From NCBI GenBank assembly GCA_025267735.1, contig CM046295.1, positions 20,678,938-20,742,937 on the forward strand: DNA of 64,000 nucleotides. The letters run 5' to 3'. Of this stretch, positions 49,045 through 64,000 are shown piece after piece. The translations under genes were made by a program, and so were the position numbers. The notes beneath the pieces are model-generated. The model ran no database searches and was not told the DNA's origin. It saw only the letters and a program-made list of their open reading frames with translations. The number at the start of each line of letters is the position of its first letter. The first letter of the stretch is position 1. The DNA is from Mactra quadrangularis (Eukaryota > Mollusca > Bivalvia > Venerida > Mactridae).

Positions 49045-49430
49045 ATTACGGTTGCTATGGAACTCAAATTGGTTGCTATGGAAAGTATAATAGATACTTT
49101 TGACCTTAAGGCGATTGGCATACGGTGTAAGAGTGGTTGCTATGGACCAAGGGGTGGTTGCTAAGGATATATTGATGGTTGCTATTAGTCTAAGAGTGGC
49201 TGCTTTGAAGTTATATTTGTCCTATGTAATATTTGTGTGTTGATTAGGCTCGACACTATACCTTCCTACTAAGTGCGACGTTTACCGTCAGCGTTGCGAC
49301 GTTTAACGACAGGGCGATTGCGACGTTTAGCGGCGGTTGCGACGTTTAGCGTTAGTGTTGCGACGTTTAACGTCAGTTGCGACGTTTAGCGGCGTTGCGA
49401 CGTTTAACGGCGCTACAAAATTCTACACTG
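49045..49430 (+). repeat. Element with ggttgctatgg repeats and ttgcgacgttta(a/g)cg minisatellite, + orientation
   Basis: ggttgctatgg-like motifs recur six times (49050-49200), then tgttgattaggctcgacact, then about seven units of gcgacgtttaacg/gcgacgtttagcg. The same order is found inverted at 22640-22925. Confidence 0.88.
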
Positions 49431-50070
49431 TTAAATATTTATAAACGGTTACATTTTAAAAATTGTCCGTAAAGCCGTAAAAAACTTTGATTTTATTCAA
49501 CAAAAAGACTGAAGTTTAAAAATATGCTACACACATTTTTACCAGTAAAATTTAGAAAACTTTCTATATATCGAACATTTGAATAATTATAATATATGAT
49601 ATAAAAAAATTACGATTTACAAAATATGAACTTATTTACAAAAAACATATATGATTTATGACAAAAAATAAACATATTTGAAAAAATGATAATACAAACT
49701 TCTTAACAAAAAATATTGTACTTACAAAAATAAAATAACAATTACAAATAAAACGTTTAACAAACCTTGTTGTTTACAATATTTCAAAAATCACAAGTAA
49801 AATAGTCTCTCTCACACAAATATCTTAAACGAAGAAAAAGTACTGACGAATGTATAAATAAGGCGGAGTGAGGAATTTAGTATATTGAGATTTTGTGAGG
49901 GGTATAACTTAAAGGTTTAATATTTTGTTTGACATTCCATCATCGATACTAAGTTTATAGGTACATAAATGATCAAATTATCTGTTCAAATATACATAGG
50001 ATTCATTTTGTAAATATACTCGTACATAGTATACTACTCGCCTTTTTATGCGTACCCATCATAAGATCTG
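49431..50070. other. Very AT-rich stretch, nothing recognised
   Basis: Runs such as ttacaaaaaacatat and aaaaaatgataat recur without a clear period. Confidence 0.45.
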
Positions 50071-50320
50071 CGGCGTTTTTTTCACACAAAAAAATCTTAC
50101 GATAAAAATCATCGTACATGTAAGTCAAAAGCAAGAAGCATTAATAAAATCGTCATATTTTAGCCAGTCAGTTTCAAATATTATTGAATAATGTAGAATA
50201 TTGTAAACATTTTAAATATCATATCATAGTTATGTTTAATCTTCTTTTGACTTTGAACTGCAAAAGTTATGTATGTGACTAACGATAATTTTCGTAAGAT
50301 TTATTTGTGAAAAGGAGCTC
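50071..50320. mobile_element. MITE family C, long copy with both ends
   Basis: cggcgtttttttcacacaaa and atttatttgtgaaaaggagc are inverted ends. The inner pair atcttacgataaaaatcat / acgataattttcgtaagat extends them. Confidence 0.8.
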
Positions 50321-50730
50321 TGCTTTAAACAACATTTAACAAATACGTAATGGTTTTCGCTAAAATGTGAGGTTATTCAATAAAAGTATACGATCGAAAA
50401 ATAAAATCGAATATTTTCATTGTTTTGAAATATGAGTCAAAATGATGTCATCGTTAAGATAAATGGATAAATGACGTCACGTTATATTTTGTGTAAAACG
50501 TCACTTTGTAAAACAGTTTAACGAAACGCAAAAAAAAAACTCAAGAAAGAAACAAAATACATGTCAATTTTTCAAGATCTAAGTTTCAACACGTGAGTTA
50601 AGAAAATCCTCTTTTTAATTGTGGCTACTCCATTCTTGAAAATTTGTTTTCTGATGTTACTCCGTGAAATACAAAATGTAGATTTGATTTAACACTATAA
50701 TTGACGAATAATATCATGCAAGTGTTTCAG
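50321..50730. other. AT-rich stretch, nothing recognised
   Basis: No feature seen; one tgacgtcacg-like site near 50474. Confidence 0.4.
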
Positions 50731-50905
50731 TCGCCCGACCAGCTCAGTTGGTAGCACGCAAGTCTATTGATCGAGGGGTCGAGGGTTCGATTCCCGGGCG
50801 TAGTTGGTTAACAACTAAATCCAGAGATTTAGCCATCCCAGAAACAGTGAGTAGATTGACTGACCGCCGTTTTATGTGTTGCTACGGCGTTAAACCCAAC
50901 AAAAC
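50731..50905 (+). mobile_element. tRNA-derived SINE family 1, internally deleted variant
   Basis: Intact tRNA-like head: gcccgaccagctcagttggt (box A) and gggttcgattcccgggcg (box B). It is then joined directly to gttggttaacaactaaatcc and the family tail, omitting the about 130-bp catactttcg ... cgaaagtatg segment present at 19652-19976 and 52494-52735. Confidence 0.88.
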
Positions 50906-51221
50906 ATTTATGCTTTTCAAAACATGACCACTAATCTTTGTCGGTGAGTTTACATTTGAAGAATTTTGTATATAAATTTTAACATAAATTTATCCTATTG
51001 CCCATAAACTGTTAAACTTTAAAATCAATATAGTGACCCGATAAACTGATGTTTGGATAACCCGTCATTATAAAGTTTTTGTTTAAATAAGTATGCAATC
51101 TTAATTTAACATCTTTTGGTTTAATTATAACTAACGCTATAATAAAACATAGCCGAGTTGAAATAGACTAATTTATTCTAGCTAGATTGCGATCAAAGTT
51201 CTTACAACTTAGACTAATATT

Positions 51222-51482
51222 TTTGAGTCCACTTCCTGGTCCTCCAGTACTGAGCTAGTAGGATAAAGTTTCTTGCTCAAGGAAACAACGGGGTATGCTT
51301 TAGATGGATTGAAACTTTTGAGTCCGCTTCCTGGTCCCCCAGTACTGAGCTAGAAGGATCAAGTTTCTTGTTCAAGAAGACAACGGTCTGTGGGTTTTCG
51401 ATGGGATTCAAACAAACGCAGAGCATGCTATCCTCTTATCACTAATGCAACATCGTAACCACTCGACCACGCCAGCTCCTTT
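51222..51482 (-). mobile_element. tRNA-derived SINE family 3 with type II (Ser/Leu-like) tRNA head and duplicated tail
   Basis: On the - strand: ggagctggcgtggtcgagtg (box A of a Ser/Leu type tRNA), a long variable-arm-like region, box-B-like tttgaatccca, then the body ttgaacaagaaacttgatcc ... ctagctcagtactgggg. The body module is present twice (51222-51290 and 51317-51395). Confidence 0.8.
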
Positions 51483-52426
51483 ACACCAGTATGTATATAC
51501 ATGTATATATACACCCTTCATCAAAGTCCCTAACTCAAGACGAACTCTGGGCATGGGTTACAAATGAAATGAAATGAATAAATCGGGAACAAATATTATT
51601 TCAAACACCTGGAATGAAACAGAACAGAACAGAACTGTTTATTTTTTTCACAAGTTACATAAATAAGAATACAGTGTACGTGAGAATTTGAAGAAAATAT
51701 AAAACAACATGTACATCGAAAGATTGTAGGACAACTGGTTCCATGCCATTTTTGACAGGGGTGGTTAATTGGTTCTATGGTAACGATGCTTTACGCCGCA
51801 ATTAAACATTATTATTACATAAATAACCGGGTCTTTTGCCCAGTTGGTAACGCGTCGAGTTTTCGAATCAAGTGTTTCAAGCCTCTCAAATCCCACCTGT
51901 GGCGGTTATTTTGTACGTTTTATAAAAAAATGAAAATAATCTTAATTTTTGTGCATTAATAAGGTATATAAATAAGGTTTTCGCATTTACGGGAGCAAGT
52001 TGTCTGCACATAATGCATCTTTTTAGAGCGGACGGACCCTTATATAAACTCTAATCATCACGGGAGCAAATTGAGTACAAGGTTCTATAAAAACTACATT
52101 AGGTGCACTGTCCGCTGTATAATAACATAAGTTGTGTTGACACGGCATAAAAAAACATAAAGCTGCCCTTCATATCCTTAGGAGAATCGTAACCTTCATT
52201 ATAAAAGAAAAACAGAACATATATTTTGTTCCAAATCTCGATTTGTACGAGATCGTGATTCGTCCGCGGTTTATACATGTCCTAAATCTTTATTATTTCG
52301 TAAACAATGATTAGTCGCCTTATGTAGGTTATCTTATCAAAAATTACACCAAAAAAGTACAGCTGTTGAAAATTTGGTGGTCAACTGATATGGTGTATTG
52401 GAGAAGACATCGGGCAATGAACACAG
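51483..52426. other. Intergenic; possible tRNA-like remnant
   Basis: 51832-51905 has gcccagttggtaacgcgt and a weak box B, maybe another SINE head. cagaacagaacagaac is a short simple repeat at 51621. No gene is seen. Confidence 0.35.
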
Positions 52427-52493
52427 GCGCATTTTTCACAAAAAGTCTTACGAAAAAAATATCGTAAGTCAACGTCATAATTTTCCTGTTCAG
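52427..52493. mobile_element. MITE family C left part, cut by a SINE
   Basis: gcgcatttttcacaaaaagt and atatcgtaagtcaacgtcat match family C and stop where the SINE begins. Confidence 0.6.
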
Positions 52494-52735
52494 ACGGGCG
52501 GGGCATACTTTCGTAGAGCCTGGTCATGAAATTATTCCTACGACCATTCTCCTTCCTACCAATGATTTTTAATTATGTAGGGCAGTTGTCAGTCACTGAC
52601 GAAAGTATGCGCTTAGTATTAGGTTAATAGCTAAATTCAGAGATTTAGCCTTTCCAGGAGGAGTGAGAAGGTTGACTGACCGCCGTTATATGACCTATAC
52701 AATGTGTTGCCACGGCGTTAAACCAAACAAAAACA
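52494..52735 (+). mobile_element. tRNA-derived SINE family 1, head-truncated
   Basis: Starts within the end of the tRNA head (gacgggcggggcatac) and keeps the middle segment and tail (gaccgccgttatatgacc, gccacggcgttaaacc), ending in caaa repeats. Confidence 0.85.
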
Positions 52736-52835
52736 AACACATAATACTCGGGTGTTGTTTAGTGTCGATACAAAACTTTTCTGCCAAGTGCAACATGTAG
52801 CATCCGTCGAAATATGTGCTACGTTATGTACAGTA

Positions 52836-52942
52836 CAATGCAACGTTTAGCGATGGTTACGACATAGAGCGTCAGTGTTGCGACGTTTAGCGTCAGTGTT
52901 GCGACGTTTAGCGTCAATTGCGACGTTTAGCAGAGTTACAAT
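52836..52942 (+). repeat. gcgacgtttagcg minisatellite, short partial copy
   Basis: About five degenerate units of ttgcgacgtttagcgtca, as at 22640 and 49275, without the ggttgctatgg part. Confidence 0.8.
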
Positions 52943-53192
52943 GTTTTTTTATTATTAGCCGCATTTGTATTAAGTCAAAGTATAAATAATTATGGCAAGC
53001 CTTGGACACCATAGTTGGATGAATGTAGTGCGATCTTAATGGACCTGAATATGGACATAAAGTTTGAGAACATGTAGATAAAATAGTCACTTGATTTCAG
53101 TGTTCCATTAAAAAGTTCCTGAATTACTCAAATATAAATATGAATGAAATGGTGAAATACTTAAACCTTGACAGGTCATTGTATAATTTTAG

Positions 53193-53500
53193 TCGTGTTT
53201 AACATTGTAGCTTCACATGTGTATAGGTCACATCACGGCTGTCAGCCAACCTACTCTCTGTTTCTTAAAAAGCCTAAATCTCTGGATTAAACGGTTAATC
53301 GGTTACTCTGCTTACTTCCCAGGTCATGGGTTTGAATCTCAGTTCGGACCCATGGATTTATATATTCATATTACATTTGCATGAATGTTAGGTGCATACT
53401 TCCATAGGTGACTGACAACTGTCCTACATGATTTATAATCAGTGGTAAGAGGGAGAATGACGGTTGTAATTATATCATAATTAAGCTGACTATAAACTGT
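53193..53500 (-). mobile_element. tRNA-derived SINE family 1, diverged, with an extra about 100-bp insert
   Basis: Tail (cacggctgtcagcc, aaatctctggatt) and middle (gtgactgacaactgtcc, ggagaatgacgg) of family 1 are separated by about 100 bp holding a second box-B-like gggtttgaatct. Confidence 0.65.
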
Positions 53501-54690
53501 TTATATGAGGAAGGTGGTACATGTAAGTGCTTACATAAAATTCGAGCCAAGTAGATATACTGTTGTATTCCTTAAAGTATGGTTAAAGAGATATACAGAC
53601 AAATGACATTGCCAAAAGTATAGAACCAAGTTTAGTCTTTAAAACAGTATTAAGAACGTAAGAAATCACTTACTAATAACATTTGTCACTTATAACATTC
53701 AACTGAACGAATTAAAACATGTAGCATACACATTGTTGAAAACGAAAGTAGGATACTGAGGGAATCACCAAGCTATTTATAGATTTGTTATATGTCGTAC
53801 TTGCTCAAATTAAACATGTTCATTGGTCGCTTCTTGTCTTTTCAACATTCTAAGGCGGTTAGGATATCTTTTTAATATAATTATATAAATGTTGCACAAT
53901 AACAAGCTCTAGTATCTTCTCATCAATAAATGCATATTTTAACACTAATCTATTTTTAGTTTACCTGACCCACGTGGGTCTAGTTAGGAAACACCCCTAA
54001 TATTACGAGAAAATAAAGACATATTTTGCCAAGTAATATAACAGTGTGTCTGTTGCATTCACAGTTATATAAAATATAATTCAAAATCAGGAAATATGAA
54101 GTTAAACTTTTGCCTTGCAATTCCTTTAAGTGAACTGCTCTCCTCACACGAGCCCTGTTATTCAAAATGGACTGTACTGCTTTGGTTGAACTTGAATAAA
54201 GCTTAAACAACGATGTTCTGGATATTCCCCCCCCCTTAAAGGTCATAGCAGAATTAATTGTCACCTCCACTTTCATGATAAGAGAGAAAAAACATTATGA
54301 ATTTAATTTCTTAATTTAGAATTTTATAATGTAGTGCACAAATAGTTCCCCTTTTAAGTATTAAGTAGGTGACTTTGTGATCGTAAGTTTTACGAGCATG
54401 GTTATTGTATGACTAAGTCGTGTAAAATTACTGAACATTTTATAAATTATCACCTTTATTGATTCATTGATTGAAGGGGCAGTTGCACAAAATATGTAAA
54501 TTTGTGAGTCAAAAGTAAAATTATTATCATTTTAAAAATGTTCCTTAATTTCTATCAATTTTTATAGTATGAATTGGAAATAGTTTATTTTGAATAGTTT
54601 ACGTTTCCAAACCAGCTTGCATTGCTTGCTTCGAACACTGACGGATTGATTCCTGGACGGATATTTCTGACCATCCGGGGATAATTATTG
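53501..54690. other. Intergenic; unidentified repeat-like block
   Basis: GACCCACGTGGGTC (53967-53980) is a perfect 14-bp palindrome. A poly-C run at about 54226-54235 precedes a Pu/Py-biased block. The 98-codon - strand ORF at 53980-54276 resembles no family and probably belongs to an interspersed repeat. Confidence 0.35.
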
Positions 54691-55494
54691 TCAGTGGTAC
54701 ATACATTTATCCCTTTGATTTAAATATCAGATGTTTGTTCAATAATAGTCGTACATTAATGAGAGAATCTCTTTATAACGATCGTAAGTACAGAAGTTCT
54801 GTAGTGAGCATTTAAATCTAATGTGAGTATTGTACGTAAAGTTTGACCCCGATTCGACCTTTCATATTTGCATCTAATAATTATCTACTCATATTCCGAC
54901 AAAAATCAATACCACGCCTATTCTACACTTTGGCACGTAACGTATTCAAAACAAACAATCGATTTACATCGTATAATTCTCTCGGCCACTGTTTTATAGA
55001 CAATTGTACGCTTTAATATAATTATTATTTTAAAAATGAATCCCTGTGTAATAATTACATTTCGAGCTTCGACGATATATTGCGATCGGTATCGAGCATT
55101 AATACTACATTCGTATACAAAGTATAACTCGTTTAAGATAACTTGAGACAAAATACAACGATGCCATTTTTATACACAGGTGGATTTAAGTTTAGTACAC
55201 GTAATTATCGACTATTATCAGTGTGTTTTTGATGTATTAAATTTAGTACGAGAATGCACGTTTCACGCATTAAGACATGTTTAATACTTTCATTACACAA
55301 AATCAGCTGACCTCCCTATTTTATGTAATACCTGAGTCCCAAATACGTAAACAAACTGAGTCGTTTGTCTCAAGTTATCCTAAACGAGATATAATAGATA
55401 TTCTTGCATAAAGATCAGATCGGGGTCAAACTTGACGCACAAAACAGAGGCACTGTAGTGAGTAAATCAGTGGGGTTAACGTACAGGCCACTGA
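54691..55494. mobile_element. MITE family B copy, split by another element
   Basis: Left end tcagtggtacatacatttat and right end aatcagtggggttaacgtac ... gccactga are family-B ends. Between them lies the element at 54838-55433. Confidence 0.7.
54838..55433. mobile_element. Foldback element with AAGTTTGACCCCGAT ends, nested in MITE family B
   Basis: aagtttgaccccgat (54838) is perfectly inverted as atcggggtcaaactt (to 55433). Inside, ctcgtttaagataacttgag (55127) is inverted at 55365-55389, giving a second hairpin. Confidence 0.82.
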
Positions 55495-55670
55495 CAATAA
55501 AATCAAATTTAACAATACAGATGATTCTCAATTTTCCTCGTATTCAGTCGAATGTCCATTATCTATGTAGGATCTAATCATTTTACAAGTCTATTGTAGA
55601 ACACCGACCTTAGATACAAGTAAGTAGGTCACGAGAAAAAAAGCGTTCATCACAAGACGGCCATTATATG

Positions 55671-55805
55671 ATCACATGACCTAGCACGAGCTGTCATGTG
55701 ACCTTCAATTCTGTATACCACGTGACACTTTGTCACGTATCACATGATTTAAATTAACCAATGATATTTCAAAAACGCCGTTTGATTTCATTATCAGTAT
55801 AAAAG
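55671..55805 (+). promoter_or_regulatory. Cathepsin L gene promoter: E-box/CLEAR-like cluster, CCAAT box and TATA box
   Basis: TATAAAAG at 55798-55805 and CCAAT at 55758-55762 are at usual spacing for a start near 55829. Upstream are atcacatgac (55671), gtcatgtgac (55693), ccacgtgaca (55718), gtcacgta (55732) and atcacatgat (55739). These resemble the TFEB/MITF-bound CLEAR element (GTCACGTGAC) known from vertebrate lysosomal gene promoters. That mollusc cathepsin L uses it is inference. Confidence 0.7.
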
Positions 55806-55828
55806 CAGGAATTCCCGTATCGGAGCGC

Positions 55829-55863
55829 AGTTTTGGTTTTAGAATTGGATTAAATCGACCAAG
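55829..55863 (+). other. Predicted untranslated exon 1 of the cathepsin L gene
   Basis: The start is placed about 31 bp after the TATA box. The exon ends at a good donor (ccaag then gtatgt at 55864). The matching acceptor is ttttccag at 57827-57834, directly before the start codon. The leader would be only about 35 nt. Confidence 0.6.
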
Positions 55864-56280
55864 GTATGTTAAAAGACTGGTTTTAAATTCATTTGGATGA
55901 AATGAATTTTTTTCTTTGGAAATTTGACTATTACTTATTTAAAGCAACTGCTTCACTGTTTTTGTTAATTTTTAGATAGCTCAAACTTACTTGTCAGTGC
56001 CTGTTATTGTGTTTTGAAAGTAAATTGTTTCTTAGTTACTCTGATTTATATAGATAGTAAGAAATATAAACTAAGAAAAAAACAAAGTCATCTTTACCGT
56101 TACTAACGGGGCATATTTTTGTACATTAACTTGCCATGTTTTAGTAATTTATTTGAACTAAAATTTTCATAAACAGGACAGTTCTTTACTGGTTCCAAAA
56201 TGTTTCTATACATTAATAAGAGTTTTATTCGTAGCAGAGGTATAATACGGCACTTGTACACCATTGCCTTCAAGTTAGTT

Positions 56281-56350
56281 TTTATGGCGACGTTGTAGAG
56301 TATCCGCTTACGACTCGAGAGGTCATGGGTGCGAAACTCAGTTTGGACCT
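56281..56350 (+). mobile_element. tRNA-like sequence, probable SINE head
   Basis: tatggcgacgttgtagagta then gggtgcgaaactc about 40 bp on resemble box A and box B. It lies in the 5' UTR intron of the cathepsin L gene. Confidence 0.4.
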
Positions 56351-56688
56351 TAGATTTTATTGTGTTATACTAAAGTTCTTATTTATTTTAAAATCTGTAA
56401 ACAAGCAGTTATATATATTTTTTAATAAAACGACTATCCAGAAAAATAATGAAATTCCCACAATATTTAAAAAAAATTAAAAAAATGAATTAAAATAGAA
56501 AGAACAAAAAACTAAATTATTTGAATATGGAATGTATCATATAACATGGAATTCACTATACTTAATTGAATTATGCACTCTCTTTTGTTCAAAATAGTAA
56601 CACATCGATAGTTTATCTGCACTTGAAGTCTCGGATTTTTACATTTCGTCCAAACGAAGCGTGAACAAAATTCACTTTATGCCAATAA

Positions 56689-57039
56689 GAGACCTTAGTC
56701 AGTTATGTCCCCTTGTATATTCTTCAAATAGGAGGTCCAATTAGTTGGATTACTCGGATTTTACCCTTACATTTCAATGTCAATTTGCCAAAATTAATCT
56801 TAAATAACTTTTTTTGTAAACCATTCGATTTGTTTGAAATTCAAGTATTTTAAGGGTATAGAACTATCTAAATTTCATCGCTTGTGTTAATATCTTCATT
56901 AACAAGAAAGATATTAGATGAAATATTTTGTCATCCTTACATAAGACTTCAATGATAAAATCCGAGATTTTCAACTGTAAGGACCTACTTACCAATTGGA
57001 TTGCTTCAGATTTTATCAGGGAAAGATACCTGACTAAAT
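56689..57039. mobile_element. MITE family D, copy 2
   Basis: Same element as at 23803-24158 but inverted (gaccttagtcagttatgtcc ... cagggaaagatacctgacta). It is itself bordered by gcgtgaacaaaattc and gaattttgttcatgcgcc, an outer inverted pair, so it may be nested in another element. Confidence 0.85.
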
Positions 57040-57469
57040 TATCTTATTGTTGGTCAATACATACAGGGAATTTTGTTCATGCGCCACATGGAAGCTATGA
57101 TTAGCAAATGTGATTATAAATAGTTTCATTACAAAGTTAAGATTTCGAAATGGGAATAAACTTGCTTCTCCCAGCTTTGTAAGTTCTTATGTCATGTTTT
57201 TTATTACAATGGTTCATTATATGCGTTATTTATAATTCTGTGTAATAAATGACAAAATTCACAATACAATTTGGTCTTTGTCAAGTTCATTATTCCATGT
57301 ACCATCAGAACAAGCTGCGTCAAAGGACCATATAAAATAAGTATGACTGCTTTCTCGATATATTTCATATTGGTACATGTATACAGTATGTGATTTGAAA
57401 ATACATATACTGCCAATTTTTTCTTGAAAATGAATTTAGTTTTACTTGACTCGACTTGAATTTGACTTC

Positions 57470-57728
57470 ATAGGCGGATCCAGCGGGGCCCCCTAGCATT
57501 TCCAAAATGTACCTGTCCATTAGTGTATTTATTGACAGTAAGTCAGTTTTAAGTAGCATGAAGCAATTTTTCTCGGTGCTTAAAACACTGTAGATTTAAT
57601 GGTTGTGTAGTTTTTATTATTGATATATTGCATTATTCTGTTAAATGTGTATAATGTGGTTGTGGTTCGAAAGTTTGGATCCCCCCCTAGAAAAAGTTCG
57701 GACCCCCCACTAGAATCCGCATCTGGAC
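57470..57728. mobile_element. hAT-like MITE, copy 1
   Basis: Starts aggcggatccagcgg; inside are atttaatggttgtgtag and gtataatgtggttgtggttc, and it ends in ccccccactagaatccgc. It shares its sequence with the element at 59414-59697. Ends of the AGGGGCGGATCCAG type are widespread in hAT-like elements. Confidence 0.7.
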
Positions 57729-57834
57729 TTGTTTAAAGTATCACAAATCGAATGACTATTTTCTGTTTTTAATTTTCTATGAATTTTCCACTTGTATTTA
57801 TTCCATCGTTTTTTTGTATTTGTATATTTTCCAG

Positions 57835-63453
<5,619 letters not shown>

Positions 63454-64000
63454 ATCACGTGATCGACAATGATGTCACGTGAAACAGATCTGTATTTTTA
63501 TTGGTCGATTTATATATGTAATTATATATATATATTACAAAGTTTGTATGGTAAATGATTGTTGTTGTTTTTTCATTATATCTTTAAAAAAATGCCGCTA
63601 TGGGTGCGAGCAATGATCTTGGGTTCATCAGCTTCACACTTGCCCCTAGCGGGTTCATGTTACAAACAATTTAAAATAACAGTCTTTAACATTTTGTCGT
63701 GGTGAATCTTGGACCCACCGTTCACGAGAAATTGTTGTGTGCAAAAAACTTAACCACACAAAAAAACGAACAGCATTGTCAAGATTAAAGGCACGTACCC
63801 AAAGGTTATAATTAGATGGAGAGCATCTTGATAACTTCTGGGCGAGGAAATATTGATCAGTGATCATACAGTGACCAGAACACATGAAGTAACATAAGTT
63901 TGAACACAACGACAAAGATAGAAGAAGCAAATCGAGACCTTGACTTTTTAAAGAAAAAGATTCATTAAAAGTCCTTCATAAATTAGTATATCTCTGCCAC
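63454..64000 (+). other. 3' flank of the cathepsin L gene
   Basis: No AATAAA is seen; ATTAAA at about 63964 is the only likely variant signal. E-box-like sites (tcacgtgat, tcacgtgaa) lie just after the stop at 63456-63482. The - strand ORF at 63655-63930 has no recognised family. Confidence 0.35.

Noticed and set aside
53980..54276. 98-codon - strand ORF
   Set aside because: Repeat-like surroundings with poly-C and no recognisable domain.

Overview
The window is eukaryotic, animal nuclear DNA. It is AT-rich, its genes have short exons with GT-AG introns, and it is packed with SINEs, short inverted-repeat elements (MITE-like), minisatellites and two long tandem arrays. The tRNA-derived SINEs, the interspersed repeat with a gctcacc-type end, and the microsatellite-flanked satellite point to a mollusc, most likely a bivalve. 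That placement is an inference from repeat style and is not proven here.

Three genes are supported. (1) A complete cathepsin L-type cysteine protease gene on the + strand (coding 57835-63453, eight coding exons, 331 residues) has a TATA/CCAAT promoter, a short untranslated first exon and an E-box-rich, CLEAR-like upstream region. (2) The last three exons of a coiled-coil protein on the + strand (341-2056) end in a CaaX prenylation motif; it may be guanylate-binding-protein-like. (3) A small unrecognised signal-peptide/single-pass membrane protein lies on the - strand (18491 down to at least 16875). Broken fragments include a LINE 3' end (1-292), a PIF/Harbinger transposase remnant (30931-31230) and a possible exon with a stop (28120-28231).

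Layout: 1-2.1 kb, gene end; 2.1-5.8 kb, MITEs and a nested SINE; 5.85-14.7 kb, a 330-bp satellite array (about 26 copies) headed by a GATA/GACA microsatellite and an inverted, diverged half-monomer; 14.7-18.5 kb, the small membrane-protein gene, whose third-exon donor is caught in a five-copy 113-bp tandem repeat; 18.6-28 kb, MITEs and SINEs; 29.4-31.2 kb, a duplicated AT-rich block and the Harbinger remnant; 32.2-32.7 kb, a short tandem repeat; 33.5-42.1 kb, a degenerate array of about 66-bp units with higher-order repeats and one about 4-kb tandem duplication; 43.5-47.5 kb, palindromic elements including a long foldback; 49-55.5 kb, SINEs, MITEs and nested insertions; 55.7-63.5 kb, the cathepsin L gene.

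The most unusual recurring theme is tandem duplication across splice sites. In the small membrane-protein gene the exon-3 donor is copied five times at about 113-bp spacing. In the cathepsin L gene the exon-5 acceptor motif is repeated at about 80-bp spacing, leaving four decoy acceptors. The 66-bp array also carries regularly alternating donor-like and acceptor-like motifs on its - strand.
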